DNA of 50,753 nucleotides from a virus. The stretch covers positions 1 through 50,753 of IMG/VR virus record IMGVR_UViG_3300027859_000483; one strand, given 5' to 3'. The position numbers were made by a program, and so were the translations under genes. Positions 1-7,851 of this stretch are shown here, one piece after another. Position 1 is the first letter of the stretch. Each line of letters begins with the position of its first letter. The notes beneath the pieces were generated by a model that saw nothing but the letters and a program-made list of their open reading frames with translations, did not search any database and had not been told where the DNA came from.

Positions 1-2
1 AT

Positions 3-677
3 AGTATGGGTAATGAACATTTATATCATAGAGATAATATCGAAGGTACACAAAATCTAATCAACGTATGTAAACTACATCAAGTGGAGAAAGTAATATA
101 TGCGTCCACAAGTTCTGTATACAGTGGAACAACTACTTTACCTTGGACAGAAGATAATGTCCAACCACATCAAAGAAATCCTTACGCATATACTAAGTAT
201 GTAAACGAATGTCAATTTAAAATGTCGGGATTACATAATATCGGTCTAAGATTTTTTACAGTATATGGGCCATGGGGTAGACCTGATATGGCACTCTTTG
301 ATTTTAGTACAAGTATTGTAAAAGATAATCCAATCAAAGCATATAACTATGGATTAATGAAAAGAGATTTTACTTACATCGATGATATTGTTGAAGGAAT
401 AAAACTTGTTATCTTTAATCAAGACATAGAGTCTGGAGAGATATTTAATATAGGTAATGGTAAACAAGTTGAACTTATGAAGTTTATAGATAGAATTGGA
501 AAAGAATTAAACAGAGAACCAAAAGTAAATTTAGTACCACCACACCCCGCAGATGTTCTTGAGACTTGGAGTAATACAAACAAACTACAGAAGCTAGGAT
601 ATCAACCTATGGTCGATATAGAAGAAGGCGTTGCACATTTTATGGAATGGTATAAAGATTATATGGAAGTAAACTAA
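3..677 (+). CDS. NAD-dependent sugar-nucleotide epimerase/dehydratase (5' truncated)
   Basis: This is the C-terminal two thirds of an extended short-chain dehydrogenase/reductase acting on nucleotide sugars; the N-terminal Rossmann glycine motif lies beyond the window edge. The reading frame is open to the first bases. Visible signatures are the active-site serine strand ASTSSVY, the YxxxK pair in PYAYTKY, the RFFTVYGPWGRPDMA loop typical of UDP-glucuronate 4-epimerase-like enzymes, and the RDFTYIDDIVEGI segment. The next gene overlaps its stop by one base and encodes a UDP-glucose dehydrogenase-like enzyme, so UDP-glucose to UDP-glucuronate to an epimerised uronate is a plausible two-step route. 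That substrate assignment is inferred from the pairing; dTDP-glucose 4,6-dehydratase-like activity is the main alternative. Confidence 0.85.
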   Translation, partial: SMGNEHLYHRDNIEGTQNLINVCKLHQVEKVIYASTSSVYSGTTTLPWTEDNVQPHQRNPYAYTKYVNECQFKMSGLHNIGLRFFTVYGPWGRPDMALFDFSTSIVKDNPIKAYNYGLMKRDFTYIDDIVEGIKLVIFNQDIESGEIFNIGNGKQVELMKFIDRIGKELNREPKVNLVPPHPADVLETWSNTNKLQKLGYQPMVDIEEGVAHFMEWYKDYMEVN

Positions 678-1531
678 TGGAAAACAAAAAAATAAGAATG
701 GGTATTGTCGGACATGGTTTTGTCGGTAAGGCAATTGACTATGCGTTTACTCATGAACTAGTTGATAAGTTTTTAGTAGACCCATTGTATGATACTACTA
801 TAGATGATTTAGTAGACTATAAACCAATTATGACTTTTGTTACCGCACCCACACCAATGCATGATAATGGTATGGTCGATGCATCAATAGTTGAAGACGC
901 AGTTTTAAAACTTATACGACACACTCAAAGTATTGTTGTTATCAAATCAACAATTACACCAGATGTAATTAATCGTTTGTACAATTCTATACATGATGAA
1001 GATAAACAAAGACTTACTTACAACCCAGAGTTTTTAACAGAAAACTCCGCAAAGGAACAATTTATTTATTCTCCACATCATATCATAGGTGGTTCAACAC
1101 CGCAGTCTTGTGCAAAGGTAATAGAGTTTTATAATAATTTTAGTTTGTGCGTTGGTAAAAACTTTATACAAATGACACCACAAGAAGCATCTTTTGTTAA
1201 GTATGCAATCAATAGTTATCTTGGAATGAAAGTGACATTCTTTAACCAACTACATGATGCGGCTCTTGACTTTAGTTGTAGTCCACAAAGAATTATTGAT
1301 GCTGTATCTGCAGATAAAAGAATAGGATATTCCCATACCCGTGTGCCTGGGTTTGACGGGAAAAAAGGTTTTGGTGGTGCGTGTCTACCAAAAGATATGA
1401 ATGCATTTGTTAAATTTAATGAGGACTTGACATTAATTGCGGAGTCTGTTAAAATAAACAATAAAATGCGAGAAGAGTACGAACTCGATGAACGTGAGAA
1501 AAATAATAATATAAAGTTTGAGGATAAATAA
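677..1531 (+). CDS. UDP-glucose/GDP-mannose 6-dehydrogenase-like protein, short form
   Basis: This is an NAD-dependent nucleotide-sugar dehydrogenase. The Rossmann motif GHGFVG is at residues 12-17, the NPEFLTE motif follows in the middle, and the catalytic cysteine is C236 in GFGGACLPKD. At 284 residues it is well short of the usual 390-450, and the C-terminal UDP-binding domain is essentially missing after the catalytic cysteine. It may be a minimal viral form, use a partner subunit, or have relaxed substrate binding. The one-base overlap with the upstream epimerase indicates co-translation. A near-consensus promoter lies inside its 3' end. Family assignment is firm; the exact substrate is not. 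Confidence 0.85.
   Translation: MENKKIRMGIVGHGFVGKAIDYAFTHELVDKFLVDPLYDTTIDDLVDYKPIMTFVTAPTPMHDNGMVDASIVEDAVLKLIRHTQSIVVIKSTITPDVINRLYNSIHDEDKQRLTYNPEFLTENSAKEQFIYSPHHIIGGSTPQSCAKVIEFYNNFSLCVGKNFIQMTPQEASFVKYAINSYLGMKVTFFNQLHDAALDFSCSPQRIIDAVSADKRIGYSHTRVPGFDGKKGFGGACLPKDMNAFVKFNEDLTLIAESVKINNKMREEYELDEREKNNNIKFEDK
1427..1455 (+). promoter_or_regulatory. Near-consensus sigma70 promoter inside the dehydrogenase gene
   Basis: TTGACA (1427-1432), a 17-base spacer and TAAAAT (1450-1455) lie in the 3' end of the dehydrogenase gene, about 78 bases before the uvsX start. It probably gives uvsX and the helicase their own transcript. It is a sequence match only. Confidence 0.55.
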
Positions 1532-1532
1532 T

Positions 1533-2540
1533 ATGCCGTCTATTATGGATAAACTAAAAAAGAACTCTACCATTGCACATACAGAAGTTCTTTCTGAGTC
1601 TCAGTTTTTTGGTGAAACAGATGTAGTACCTACAGATGTACCAATGATGAATGTCGCACTAAGTGGTAATACCGAAGGTGGTATCACGCCTGGACTTACT
1701 GTCCTTGCAGGCCCTAGTAAACATTTTAAAACATCGTTTGCATTAAAGATTGCAAGTTCTTATTTAGAAAACAAGAAAGACTCAGTCTTACTTTTTTATG
1801 ACTCAGAGTTTGGTTCACCACAATCTTACTTTGAACAATTTAATATTCCTATGGATAGAGTATTGCATACACCTATCACAAATGTAGAAGAACTTAAGTT
1901 TGATTTGATTAAACAATTTGAAGAACTAGATAGAGATGACAACGTCATCGTGGTGATTGACTCTATTGGTAATCTTGCATCTAAGAAAGAACTCGAAGAT
2001 GCGTTAAACGAAAAATCAGTTGCAGATATGTCTCGTGCAAAAGCACTGAAAGGATTATTCAGAATGTCTACACCTTATCTTAAGATGAAGAACATTCCAT
2101 TGATTGCAGTAAACCATACTTACAAAGAGATTGGTTTATTTCCAAAAGATGTTGTTGGTGGTGGTACGGGTATTTATTATTCTGCAGATAACATTTGGAT
2201 TGTTGGTAGACAACAAGACAAGTCTGGTACAGAAATAAAAGGGTATCACTTTATTATTAATATAGATAAGAGTAGATATGTTAAAGAAAAGTCGAAAATT
2301 CCTATCTCGGTGTCGTGGGAAGGTGGTATACAATCTTACTCAGGTTTGTTGGACGTTGCTGTTAACGGTGGTTATATCATTAAGCCTAGTAATGGCTGGT
2401 ATATGGTTGTTGATAAAGGGACTGGTGAAGCTATCGGAAACAAGGTTCGTGAGAAAGACACTCTCAATGCTGAGTTCTGGACTCCAATATTTGAAACAAC
2501 AGATTTTAAAGATTACATAAAACAAACATACTCTATATGA
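1533..2540 (+). CDS. uvsX: UvsX-like RecA family recombinase
   Basis: T4 UvsX-type strand-exchange ATPase for recombination-dependent replication and repair. The Walker A motif is GPSKHFKT (residues 60-67), as in T4-type UvsX; Walker B-like VIVVIDSIGNL and the AVNHTYKE and VGGGTG segments follow. I chose the ATG at 1533 (335 residues). It follows a GAGG element at 1520-1523 and lies just after the previous stop, whereas the longer frame would need a TTG at 1518. The gene overlaps the next by 4 bases and leads into the gp41-like helicase, the usual order in T4-like marine phages. An internal promoter at 1427-1455 may drive it. Confidence 0.95.
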   Translation: MPSIMDKLKKNSTIAHTEVLSESQFFGETDVVPTDVPMMNVALSGNTEGGITPGLTVLAGPSKHFKTSFALKIASSYLENKKDSVLLFYDSEFGSPQSYFEQFNIPMDRVLHTPITNVEELKFDLIKQFEELDRDDNVIVVIDSIGNLASKKELEDALNEKSVADMSRAKALKGLFRMSTPYLKMKNIPLIAVNHTYKEIGLFPKDVVGGGTGIYYSADNIWIVGRQQDKSGTEIKGYHFIINIDKSRYVKEKSKIPISVSWEGGIQSYSGLLDVAVNGGYIIKPSNGWYMVVDKGTGEAIGNKVREKDTLNAEFWTPIFETTDFKDYIKQTYSI

Positions 2541-2920
2541 ACAATATCTTAGATAAACTCAGTGAAGGAGTTCACTATGAGATTATCCCACAATCAGATG
2601 ATACAAGGGGTTGGGACGTAAGACTACTAGAAGAATATCCCGAAACGGTAATTCGATATGGTAAGGTTGCGTTTGACGGAAAAAAAGACGCACTTACATT
2701 TAATTATGATATAGTTAGCAGTCCTGACCCCGACTTATCCATAGAAACAGATTTGACATTTCAAGAGTACTGTGGTAGAATACTCTCCAATATAATTGAA
2801 CAATCAATCTCGGAAGGTACTTTACTTGCACAAGATAAAGATACGGGAGAGGTTGGTGCAACTCAAGAAACTTTAGAATGGTTAGAAGATGAATATAAAC
2901 CTAGAACAGACGATACTTAG
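2537..2920 (+). CDS. Conserved acidic hypothetical protein between uvsX and the helicase
   Basis: A 127-residue acidic protein I cannot assign. The start overlaps the uvsX stop (ATGA) and its 3' end overlaps the helicase start by 32 bases, so it is translated as part of the replication operon. No membrane segment, signal or metal motif is seen. The C-terminal part (GEVGATQETLEWLEDEYKPR) is strongly charged. Its position suggests a role near recombination or helicase loading, but no similarity to UvsY or gp59 is evident. Confidence 0.75.
   Translation: MNNILDKLSEGVHYEIIPQSDDTRGWDVRLLEEYPETVIRYGKVAFDGKKDALTFNYDIVSSPDPDLSIETDLTFQEYCGRILSNIIEQSISEGTLLAQDKDTGEVGATQETLEWLEDEYKPRTDDT
2753..2781 (+). 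promoter_or_regulatory. Near-consensus sigma70 promoter upstream of the helicase gene
   Basis: TTGACA (2753-2758), a 17-base spacer and TAGAAT (2776-2781) lie inside the preceding gene, 108 bases before the helicase ATG. The perfect -35 box and exact spacing match the other promoters of the window. Confidence 0.5.
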
Positions 2921-4277
2921 AAACTTACTCACTAATGAAGAGTATACAAGAAGAGTTTTACCTTTTCTTGTTCCCGATTATTTTGACGGTGTGTATAAAG
3001 ATTTATTTAAAGAAGTCGCAAAATTTGTATCCAAGTATAATAAGATACCAACCCTTGAGTCATTCAAGATTGAGATAGATGAAAGTGGTAAACTTAGTGA
3101 AGAGAACTATCGACAAGGTATGGAACTCTTACCAAATATCTTTACACCTGAGTCCGAGAACTTAGATTGGTTAATTGAAAGAACTGAGAAGTGGTGTCAA
3201 GACCGTTCAGTATATAATGCAGTCATGGAGTCTATCTCTATCATTGACGGTAAACATGCAACTCTAAAAAAGAATGCGATACCTGACGTATTGTCAAAGG
3301 CTCTTGGAGTTTCTTTTGATACTAATATCGGACACGATTATCTTGAACAAGTAGATGAACGATATGATTTCTATCATGAACAAGAAGAACGTATACCTTT
3401 TGATTTAGATAACTTCAATAAGATAACCAAAGGTGGATTACCTAACAAGACTTTGAACATCGCACTTGCGGGAACGGGTGTGGGTAAATCTCTATTCATG
3501 TGTCATTGTGCATCTAATATATTATCACAAGGACGTAATGTATTGTATATCACTATGGAGATGGCAGAAGAAAGAATTGCAGAAAGGATTGATGCAAACT
3601 TATTGAATATTCCGATTGACCAAATAGAAAACTTATCTAAAGATATGTTCAAGGATAAAGTATCGCAGATAAATGCAAAGACAGAAGGTAAATTAATTAT
3701 CAAAGAATATCCTACGGGTCAAGCAAACACTTCTCACTTCCGTGCATTATTAAATGAATTAAAACTTAAAAAGAATTTTGTTCCCGAAATAATCTTTATT
3801 GATTATCTAAATATCTGTGCATCAAGTAGAATGAAAATGATTGGTGGTGCAGTAAACTCTTATTCTTATATCAAGAGTATTGCAGAAGAAATGCGTGGAC
3901 TTGCAGTAGAATTTAATTTACCGATTATGAGTGCAACACAAACAAACCGAAGTGGGTTCTCAAGTGACGACCCAGGCCTAGAAGATACTTCCGAGTCATT
4001 TGGTTTGCCCGCAACTGCGGACTTAATGTTTGCATTGGTATCGAATGATGAACTGAACTCTATGGGTAAAATACTTGTCAAACAGTTAAAAAACAGATAT
4101 AACGACCCGACTAAATACAATAGATTTACTTTGAAAGTAGACCGAAGTAAAATGAAACTAGAAGATGATGACAATCAAAATATGGTCACAACTAAAGATG
4201 ATGTACCCGTGTTTGATAAATCTGAGTCTGGTGATAGAGTAAACGCAGAAAAATTTAAAGAATTTAAGTGGAGTTAA
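2889..4277 (+). CDS. Replicative DNA helicase, T4 gp41/DnaB-like
   Basis: A 462-residue replicative helicase of the DnaB/gp41 RecA-like family. Residues 1-130 form the helical N-terminal domain. The ATPase core has Walker A GTGVGKS at 195-201, Walker B in IIFIDYLNICA, the glutamine-containing SATQTNRSG strand, and an arginine-rich RFTLKVDRSKMKLE end. It unwinds the lagging strand at the fork and normally partners a primase; no primase is visible in the window. It starts inside the preceding 127-residue gene, with an internal promoter upstream at 2753-2781. Confidence 0.93.
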   Translation: MNINLEQTILRNLLTNEEYTRRVLPFLVPDYFDGVYKDLFKEVAKFVSKYNKIPTLESFKIEIDESGKLSEENYRQGMELLPNIFTPESENLDWLIERTEKWCQDRSVYNAVMESISIIDGKHATLKKNAIPDVLSKALGVSFDTNIGHDYLEQVDERYDFYHEQEERIPFDLDNFNKITKGGLPNKTLNIALAGTGVGKSLFMCHCASNILSQGRNVLYITMEMAEERIAERIDANLLNIPIDQIENLSKDMFKDKVSQINAKTEGKLIIKEYPTGQANTSHFRALLNELKLKKNFVPEIIFIDYLNICASSRMKMIGGAVNSYSYIKSIAEEMRGLAVEFNLPIMSATQTNRSGFSSDDPGLEDTSESFGLPATADLMFALVSNDELNSMGKILVKQLKNRYNDPTKYNRFTLKVDRSKMKLEDDDNQNMVTTKDDVPVFDKSESGDRVNAEKFKEFKWS

Positions 4278-4278
4278 T

Positions 4279-4545
4279 ATGATTAAAACAGTAGTATCAA
4301 CATATGGAGAATTCATCGGAGACGTTGTTGAAGATGCAGATGTAGTTGTAATAAAAAAACCTAAAATGGTTATTCAATCAGAAAAAGGTTTTGGATTTGC
4401 AAAAGGTGTTTGTGTGACTTCAGAAGAGTCTCCCGAAGAGATATCAATCCAAAAAACAAATGTAGTATTAGTAGTTAATACTCATGCAGATGTTGTTAAG
4501 GCTTACGAAGACTCAGTCTCAGTAATTCAAAAAGTAAATCCGTGA
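4279..4545 (+). CDS. Small conserved protein, possible Sm-like fold
   Basis: An 88-residue protein starting one base after the helicase stop. It is rich in valine and predicted beta strands (TYGEFIGDVVEDADVVVIKKP), with a YEDS segment near the end. The layout resembles LSm/Hfq-like beta barrels in some T4-like marine phages, but this rests on strand pattern only and no diagnostic residue proves it. The next gene starts inside its stop codon (GTGA overlap), indicating translational coupling. Confidence 0.65.
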   Translation: MIKTVVSTYGEFIGDVVEDADVVVIKKPKMVIQSEKGFGFAKGVCVTSEESPEEISIQKTNVVLVVNTHADVVKAYEDSVSVIQKVNP

Positions 4546-5204
4546 AGGTACTAATCACTGGACATACTCATGGTATTGGTAAAGCAATACTAGAGAACTG
4601 TCCTAGTGATTATGAAGTAAAGGGTATGTCTCGGGAAACGGGACACGACCTTGTAAATAATCTTCCTGATACTCTCGGACAGATTAAAGAATACAATCCT
4701 GATATATTTTTTAATAATGCATGGGGTAAAGGTCAACAGAATGAAATCGCATTGTGGTTTATTAAAAACGAAAATCTAAAAGAACCTAGAGTTATGATTA
4801 CTACGGGTTCTTCATTATCCAGTATGATGCATGTGCATGATGAACCAGACTTTTATCCAAAAGCTGTAAAAGTTCCTACACCAGAGTATGCAAATACAAA
4901 AAAGAAATTAGGTTTAGAAGCATATATGCACTGGATAACTAATACTGCAGAAACTTATTGGACTGACTATGCACTTGGTTTTGTAAGAACTAGAATGACA
5001 TGCGGTGAAAATTTAAGTCTTTTTGATGAACTGAATTTATTAGATACAGATAAAGTTGCAAAAAGAATGTGGACTGATATAGAGAATGAAAATTATAAGG
5101 ATACTTTTTCAGTTGGAATGGATTGCAAAAGAAGTGGTACTGAACAAGAAAGAGTAATGTTGTTTATGAAATTTATATCACAAATGAGTAATATAGGATT
5201 ATGA
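4542..5204 (+). CDS. Short-chain dehydrogenase/reductase family protein
   Basis: A 220-residue SDR family oxidoreductase-like protein. The cofactor motif TGxxxGIG appears as TGHTHGIG (residues 6-13), the NNAG-like motif as NNAWG, and the catalytic tyrosine/lysine as EYANTKK, with a serine in TTGSSLSS before it. All parts of the catalytic set are present, though NNAW is unusual. The GTG start overlaps the previous stop and the end overlaps the next start (ATGA). The substrate is unknown; classical SDRs are about 250 residues, so it is slightly compact. Confidence 0.8.
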   Translation: MKVLITGHTHGIGKAILENCPSDYEVKGMSRETGHDLVNNLPDTLGQIKEYNPDIFFNNAWGKGQQNEIALWFIKNENLKEPRVMITTGSSLSSMMHVHDEPDFYPKAVKVPTPEYANTKKKLGLEAYMHWITNTAETYWTDYALGFVRTRMTCGENLSLFDELNLLDTDKVAKRMWTDIENENYKDTFSVGMDCKRSGTEQERVMLFMKFISQMSNIGL

Positions 5205-5470
5205 CAGAGTATACAAAAGTAGTTGAAAGACAAAAAGTATTACTTGATGCGGAAGAATGGGCTAAAGGCATAGAACAAATACATTGTCATAAAATCAACA
5301 CTTGTTATTATGATGACAGACCACAAGATACCGAGAACGGTTCTGTTACTGATATCACATATAATGACGGTAGAATTGAAAGAGAGAAAGACGGAAAACT
5401 CATTCATACTTTTGGTAAGAAACTAGAAGGTGATGCGTTAATAAGAAAATATTTAAAAATGGGTGCATAA
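5201..5470 (+). CDS. Hypothetical protein, 89 residues
   Basis: A small charged protein I do not recognise. It starts in the stop of the SDR gene (ATGA) and ends 5 bases before the next gene, so it belongs to the same transcript. The middle holds HCHKINTCYYDD, whose histidine/cysteine spacing might bind a metal, but there is no recognised motif. No signal or membrane segment is seen. Confidence 0.65.
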   Translation: MTEYTKVVERQKVLLDAEEWAKGIEQIHCHKINTCYYDDRPQDTENGSVTDITYNDGRIEREKDGKLIHTFGKKLEGDALIRKYLKMGA

Positions 5471-5475
5471 AATAA

Positions 5476-6108
5476 ATGGAAGTTGAAATAATTAATCCAT
5501 TTTACTTACGACATCTAGAAAAATTACGTTCAGATTTTTTTGATACCGAAGGTTATCATGATGAAGAATTTTATACTATACATCAAGATTATGATAACGG
5601 TGAATATTATTGTTCACCAGAATATCTAAATGTAATGAGATTAAAAAATCATGACGGTTATCCTGACGCTGGTTTTTGTCAACCATTATCTAAGATGGCT
5701 ACGGTTGACCATAGAAACTGGAAACCATTTTGGGAATATTGGAAATATGAATTCCCACCCTTGTTAGGTGCAACACACAATGCACTTTTAAATTACTATC
5801 CCGCAGGCGGTTACATAGGTTGGCATACTAATCAAAATGCATCTGCATATCAAATGATGTTTACCTATAGTGAAAAAGGTAAAGGTTATTTCAATTACTA
5901 TGATATAGAAGAAAATGTAATTGTAAGTTTAGATGACAAGAAAGGTTGGCAATGTCGTTGGTATTATTTTGGTTCAGACGATGAACCAGAAAAACATTTT
6001 TGGCATTCTGCATATTCTGGTTGTGATAGATTTACAATGACAGTAAAATTTTCAGATAAAAATATGTTAAATATGGCAATAGATGACTTGACATCTTCTG
6101 AACAATAG
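5476..6108 (+). CDS. 2-oxoglutarate/Fe(II) oxygenase-like (AlkB/prolyl-hydroxylase type) protein with altered metal motif
   Basis: A 210-residue protein with the jelly-roll signature of Fe(II)/2OG oxygenases: NYYPAGGYIGWHTN (residues 106-119), the strand AYQMMFTYSEKGKGYF, and a distal H177 followed by R185 in HSAYSGCDRFTMTVKF. The usual HxD metal triad start is H117-T118-N119, so asparagine replaces the acidic ligand. Either metal binding tolerates Asn or the protein is inactive or halogenase-like. Fold assignment is moderately sure; the substrate is unknown. The gene ends in the -35/-10 region of the next promoter. Confidence 0.65.
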   Translation: MEVEIINPFYLRHLEKLRSDFFDTEGYHDEEFYTIHQDYDNGEYYCSPEYLNVMRLKNHDGYPDAGFCQPLSKMATVDHRNWKPFWEYWKYEFPPLLGATHNALLNYYPAGGYIGWHTNQNASAYQMMFTYSEKGKGYFNYYDIEENVIVSLDDKKGWQCRWYYFGSDDEPEKHFWHSAYSGCDRFTMTVKFSDKNMLNMAIDDLTSSEQ

Positions 6109-6116
6109 TATATAAT
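6088..6116 (+). promoter_or_regulatory. Perfect sigma70 promoter upstream of the DUF3310-like gene
   Basis: TTGACA (6088-6093), 17-base spacer and TATAAT (6111-6116), both perfect. It lies across the end of the oxygenase-like gene; ACGGAG at 6117-6122 provides a ribosome site before the ATG at 6131. Confidence 0.8.
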
Positions 6117-6130
6117 ACGGAGTTTAAATT

Positions 6131-6409
6131 ATGAAAACAGACTATAAATATGATGAAGATAAATTCTTAAAAGAACTTGAGTCTTATGTTGATAAAACTT
6201 ATAATCAACATTATTCTAAAAACAAGTTTCAAGCAACGGAGTTTATTATTGACGGTGGACATGGAGAAGGTTTCTGTATCGGAAACATTATGAAGTATGC
6301 ACAACGATATGGAAACAAGAATGGGTATAACAAAGAAGACTTAATGAAGGTTATACACTACGCATTGATTATGCTTCACGTTCACGAGAAGACTCGTTCT
6401 AAAAACTAG
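6131..6409 (+). CDS. DUF3310-like small protein
   Basis: A 92-residue protein with the pattern of phage DUF3310 (SaV-like) proteins: QHYSKNKFQATEFI, then GFCIGNIMKYAQRYGNK, then KEDLMKVIHYALIMLHV. These proteins resemble the MazG-like helical fold and are often listed as putative nucleotide-metabolism proteins; the activity is unproven. It has its own perfect promoter (6088-6116). Its stop codon abuts a small convergent minus-strand gene, marking the boundary with the curli operon. Confidence 0.7.
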   Translation: MKTDYKYDEDKFLKELESYVDKTYNQHYSKNKFQATEFIIDGGHGEGFCIGNIMKYAQRYGNKNGYNKEDLMKVIHYALIMLHVHEKTRSKN

Positions 6410-6549
6410 GGAAATACTCTTCTAGTTACACACTCTAGTTCTTTCTTACCACAAAAAGTACACTTTGCACCGACTGGTACAAAGACTTTATCTTTTCTTT
6501 TTTCACAATGATGTGACCAAAAGGTATTACTGTTGGACGACTGAGACAC
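6406..6549 (-). CDS. Small zinc-ribbon-like protein at the end of the curli operon
   Basis: I propose a 47-residue gene read from a GTG at 6549, preceded on the minus strand by a G-rich run (ggggggt, about 5 bases upstream). The protein has SHHCEKRKDK then AKCTFCGKKELEC, a histidine/cysteine pattern consistent with one zinc site. It overlaps the 3' end of the curlin-like gene in another frame; starting at the ATG at 6606 would put its first 19 residues in pure overlap. It is last in the operon and tail-to-tail with the DUF3310-like gene. Function unknown. Confidence 0.5.
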   Translation of the reverse strand: MSQSSNSNTFWSHHCEKRKDKVFVPVGAKCTFCGKKELECVTRRVFP

Positions 6550-7342
6550 TACAACCCCCCGAAGTTTGACAGTTCTGTGATAAAGAATATGATTGTGCAG
6601 AACCACCTTGTTGAGTTAGATTTAGTGTAGTTGAGAAAGAGCCAGTCAAAGATATGTTTGCAGTATGTGTCGCATAACCACTTTGATACCCAGTCACATT
6701 GTTTCCGTCATTGTATGTAGATAGATTTACAGTTTTTACACCGTCAGTATTTTGTCTCCAGAATACATTGTTGTTATCAGAATAAAGATTGAAAGTTGCT
6801 TGATGTTCACTATAGATACCCGCAGATGAATTTCTTTGACTACCCGCAAGATTATTATTATCTCCGTGAATATCAATAGTTGCATCATGACCACCACCTT
6901 CACTTCCGTCCCATGAAAAAGTTGTATCAGTTAGAGAACTAAGTATATATCCTTGTCCCCAACGAACCGAGTTGTTGTCTCCGTAAATATGAAAACCTAT
7001 ATCAGATGTTTTACAACTTGCACCACGACCACATATTTGTTCAAAGTGTAGTTCATTGAATGTTCCGTCTATATCACCACTACTTAAACTACCCCAGTGT
7101 CCATAGGTCACATGGTTCTTATGTCCGTGTTGTATTATCTTTACTTTGTTTCCCCAGTGTTGCATAGAGAAGTCTACAAGGTTATCTTTACCTTCTTGTT
7201 CTATATACAACTCAATACCGTCTCCACTTTGCGTGATATTTATTTCATTATCTGCATAAAGATATTCTATACTGAGTAATATAATACTAAACCCTATCCA
7301 CCAAGGGAGTATAATCTTTATACCTTCTTTGAAACCTTTCAT
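6527..7342 (-). CDS. Curlin-like secreted repeat protein (second subunit)
   Basis: A 271-residue predicted amyloid-type subunit. Residues 1-30 form a signal peptide ending YLYA before DNEINITQ. Residues 31-75 carry curlin-type Q-x-G units (ITQSGDG, IEQEGKDN, IIQHGHKN). The rest has spaced D-x-N-N-(V/L) units (GDNNSV, GDNNNL, SDNNNV, DGNNV), as in curlin-like beta-solenoids. The C-terminus is SVVQQ. Several cysteines (CGRGASC, NCQTSGGC) are unusual for CsgA. It would be exported by Sec, then through the CsgG pore encoded upstream. Its first 30 mature residues parallel those of the subunit at 8935-9876. Whether it is major subunit or nucleator is unknown. Confidence 0.75.
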   Translation of the reverse strand: MKGFKEGIKIILPWWIGFSIILLSIEYLYADNEINITQSGDGIELYIEQEGKDNLVDFSMQHWGNKVKIIQHGHKNHVTYGHWGSLSSGDIDGTFNELHFEQICGRGASCKTSDIGFHIYGDNNSVRWGQGYILSSLTDTTFSWDGSEGGGHDATIDIHGDNNNLAGSQRNSSAGIYSEHQATFNLYSDNNNVFWRQNTDGVKTVNLSTYNDGNNVTGYQSGYATHTANISLTGSFSTTLNLTQQGGSAQSYSLSQNCQTSGGCSVSVVQQ

Positions 7343-7851
7343 TGATTAGGAGTAAGTTTACGATACTTTGCGTTGTTCTTTGGGTGGTATTCCATGTACT
7401 CTTCACTTTTTGCACGGTCTATCTGGTCTTGAGTAGGAGCTCCTTTCTCTCCTTTCTTTCTCATTTTTTCACCCGAACCTCTTTTAATTCTTTCTTTCTT
7501 TTTACGAATGTTATCCCAAAGACTTTCTTTATTCATCTCTTTGGTTTTCTTTTTCATCTTATTGATGTATTGACGATATACTGCGGCCTCTTCGGTCTTA
7601 CCCATTTCTCTTGCACGTTGTTCCATTGCAATCGCAGCCTGTATCTTATGTGCGTGTTTCTTACCAGAGTTTTCTATCTTCTTGACACTCTTTCTTGCAG
7701 TCTCTACATCTTTAAATCCAAGACCTTGAATAGTCCCTTTTGGATTTTCATCTGTGTATAGGTCAGAATGTTTTTTAGAATTAGCGGGTTGACCTTTCTT
7801 TCTAGGTATTCTAGGATTATCTTCTTCTGCAAAATGTTTAAAACTTTTCAT
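7339..7851 (-). CDS. Lysine-rich phage protein with capsid-targeting-like N-terminus, inside the curli operon
   Basis: A 170-residue very basic protein with no signal peptide, so probably cytoplasmic or virion-borne. It begins MKSFKHFAEED, resembling the T4 internal-protein capsid-targeting sequence. The middle (GLGFKDVETARKSVKKIE then KKHAHKIQAAIAMEQRA) matches a lysine-rich protein type I associate with T4-like marine phages, without a known function. It overlaps both neighbours by 4 bases (curlin-like gene downstream, FecR-like gene upstream), so it is a full member of the operon although nothing links it to curli biology. Confidence 0.75.
   Translation of the reverse strand: MKSFKHFAEEDNPRIPRKKGQPANSKKHSDLYTDENPKGTIQGLGFKDVETARKSVKKIENSGKKHAHKIQAAIAMEQRAREMGKTEEAAVYRQYINKMKKKTKEMNKESLWDNIRKKKERIKRGSGEKMRKKGEKGAPTQDQIDRAKSEEYMEYHPKNNAKYRKLTPNQ

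Noticed and set aside
6143-6150. TATAAATA inside the DUF3310-like gene start region
   Set aside because: Lies within codons of that gene and not before another + gene; likely chance in AT-rich sequence.
6566-6593. TTGACA with TATGAT on the + strand within the minus-strand curlin-like gene
   Set aside because: Spacer is 16 and no sense gene lies downstream on the + strand. An antisense RNA is possible but unsupported.
6406-6606. Longer form of the small zinc protein from ATG at 6606
   Set aside because: The first 19 residues would be pure overlap with the curlin-like gene in another frame; a GTG at 6549 behind a G-rich run fits better.
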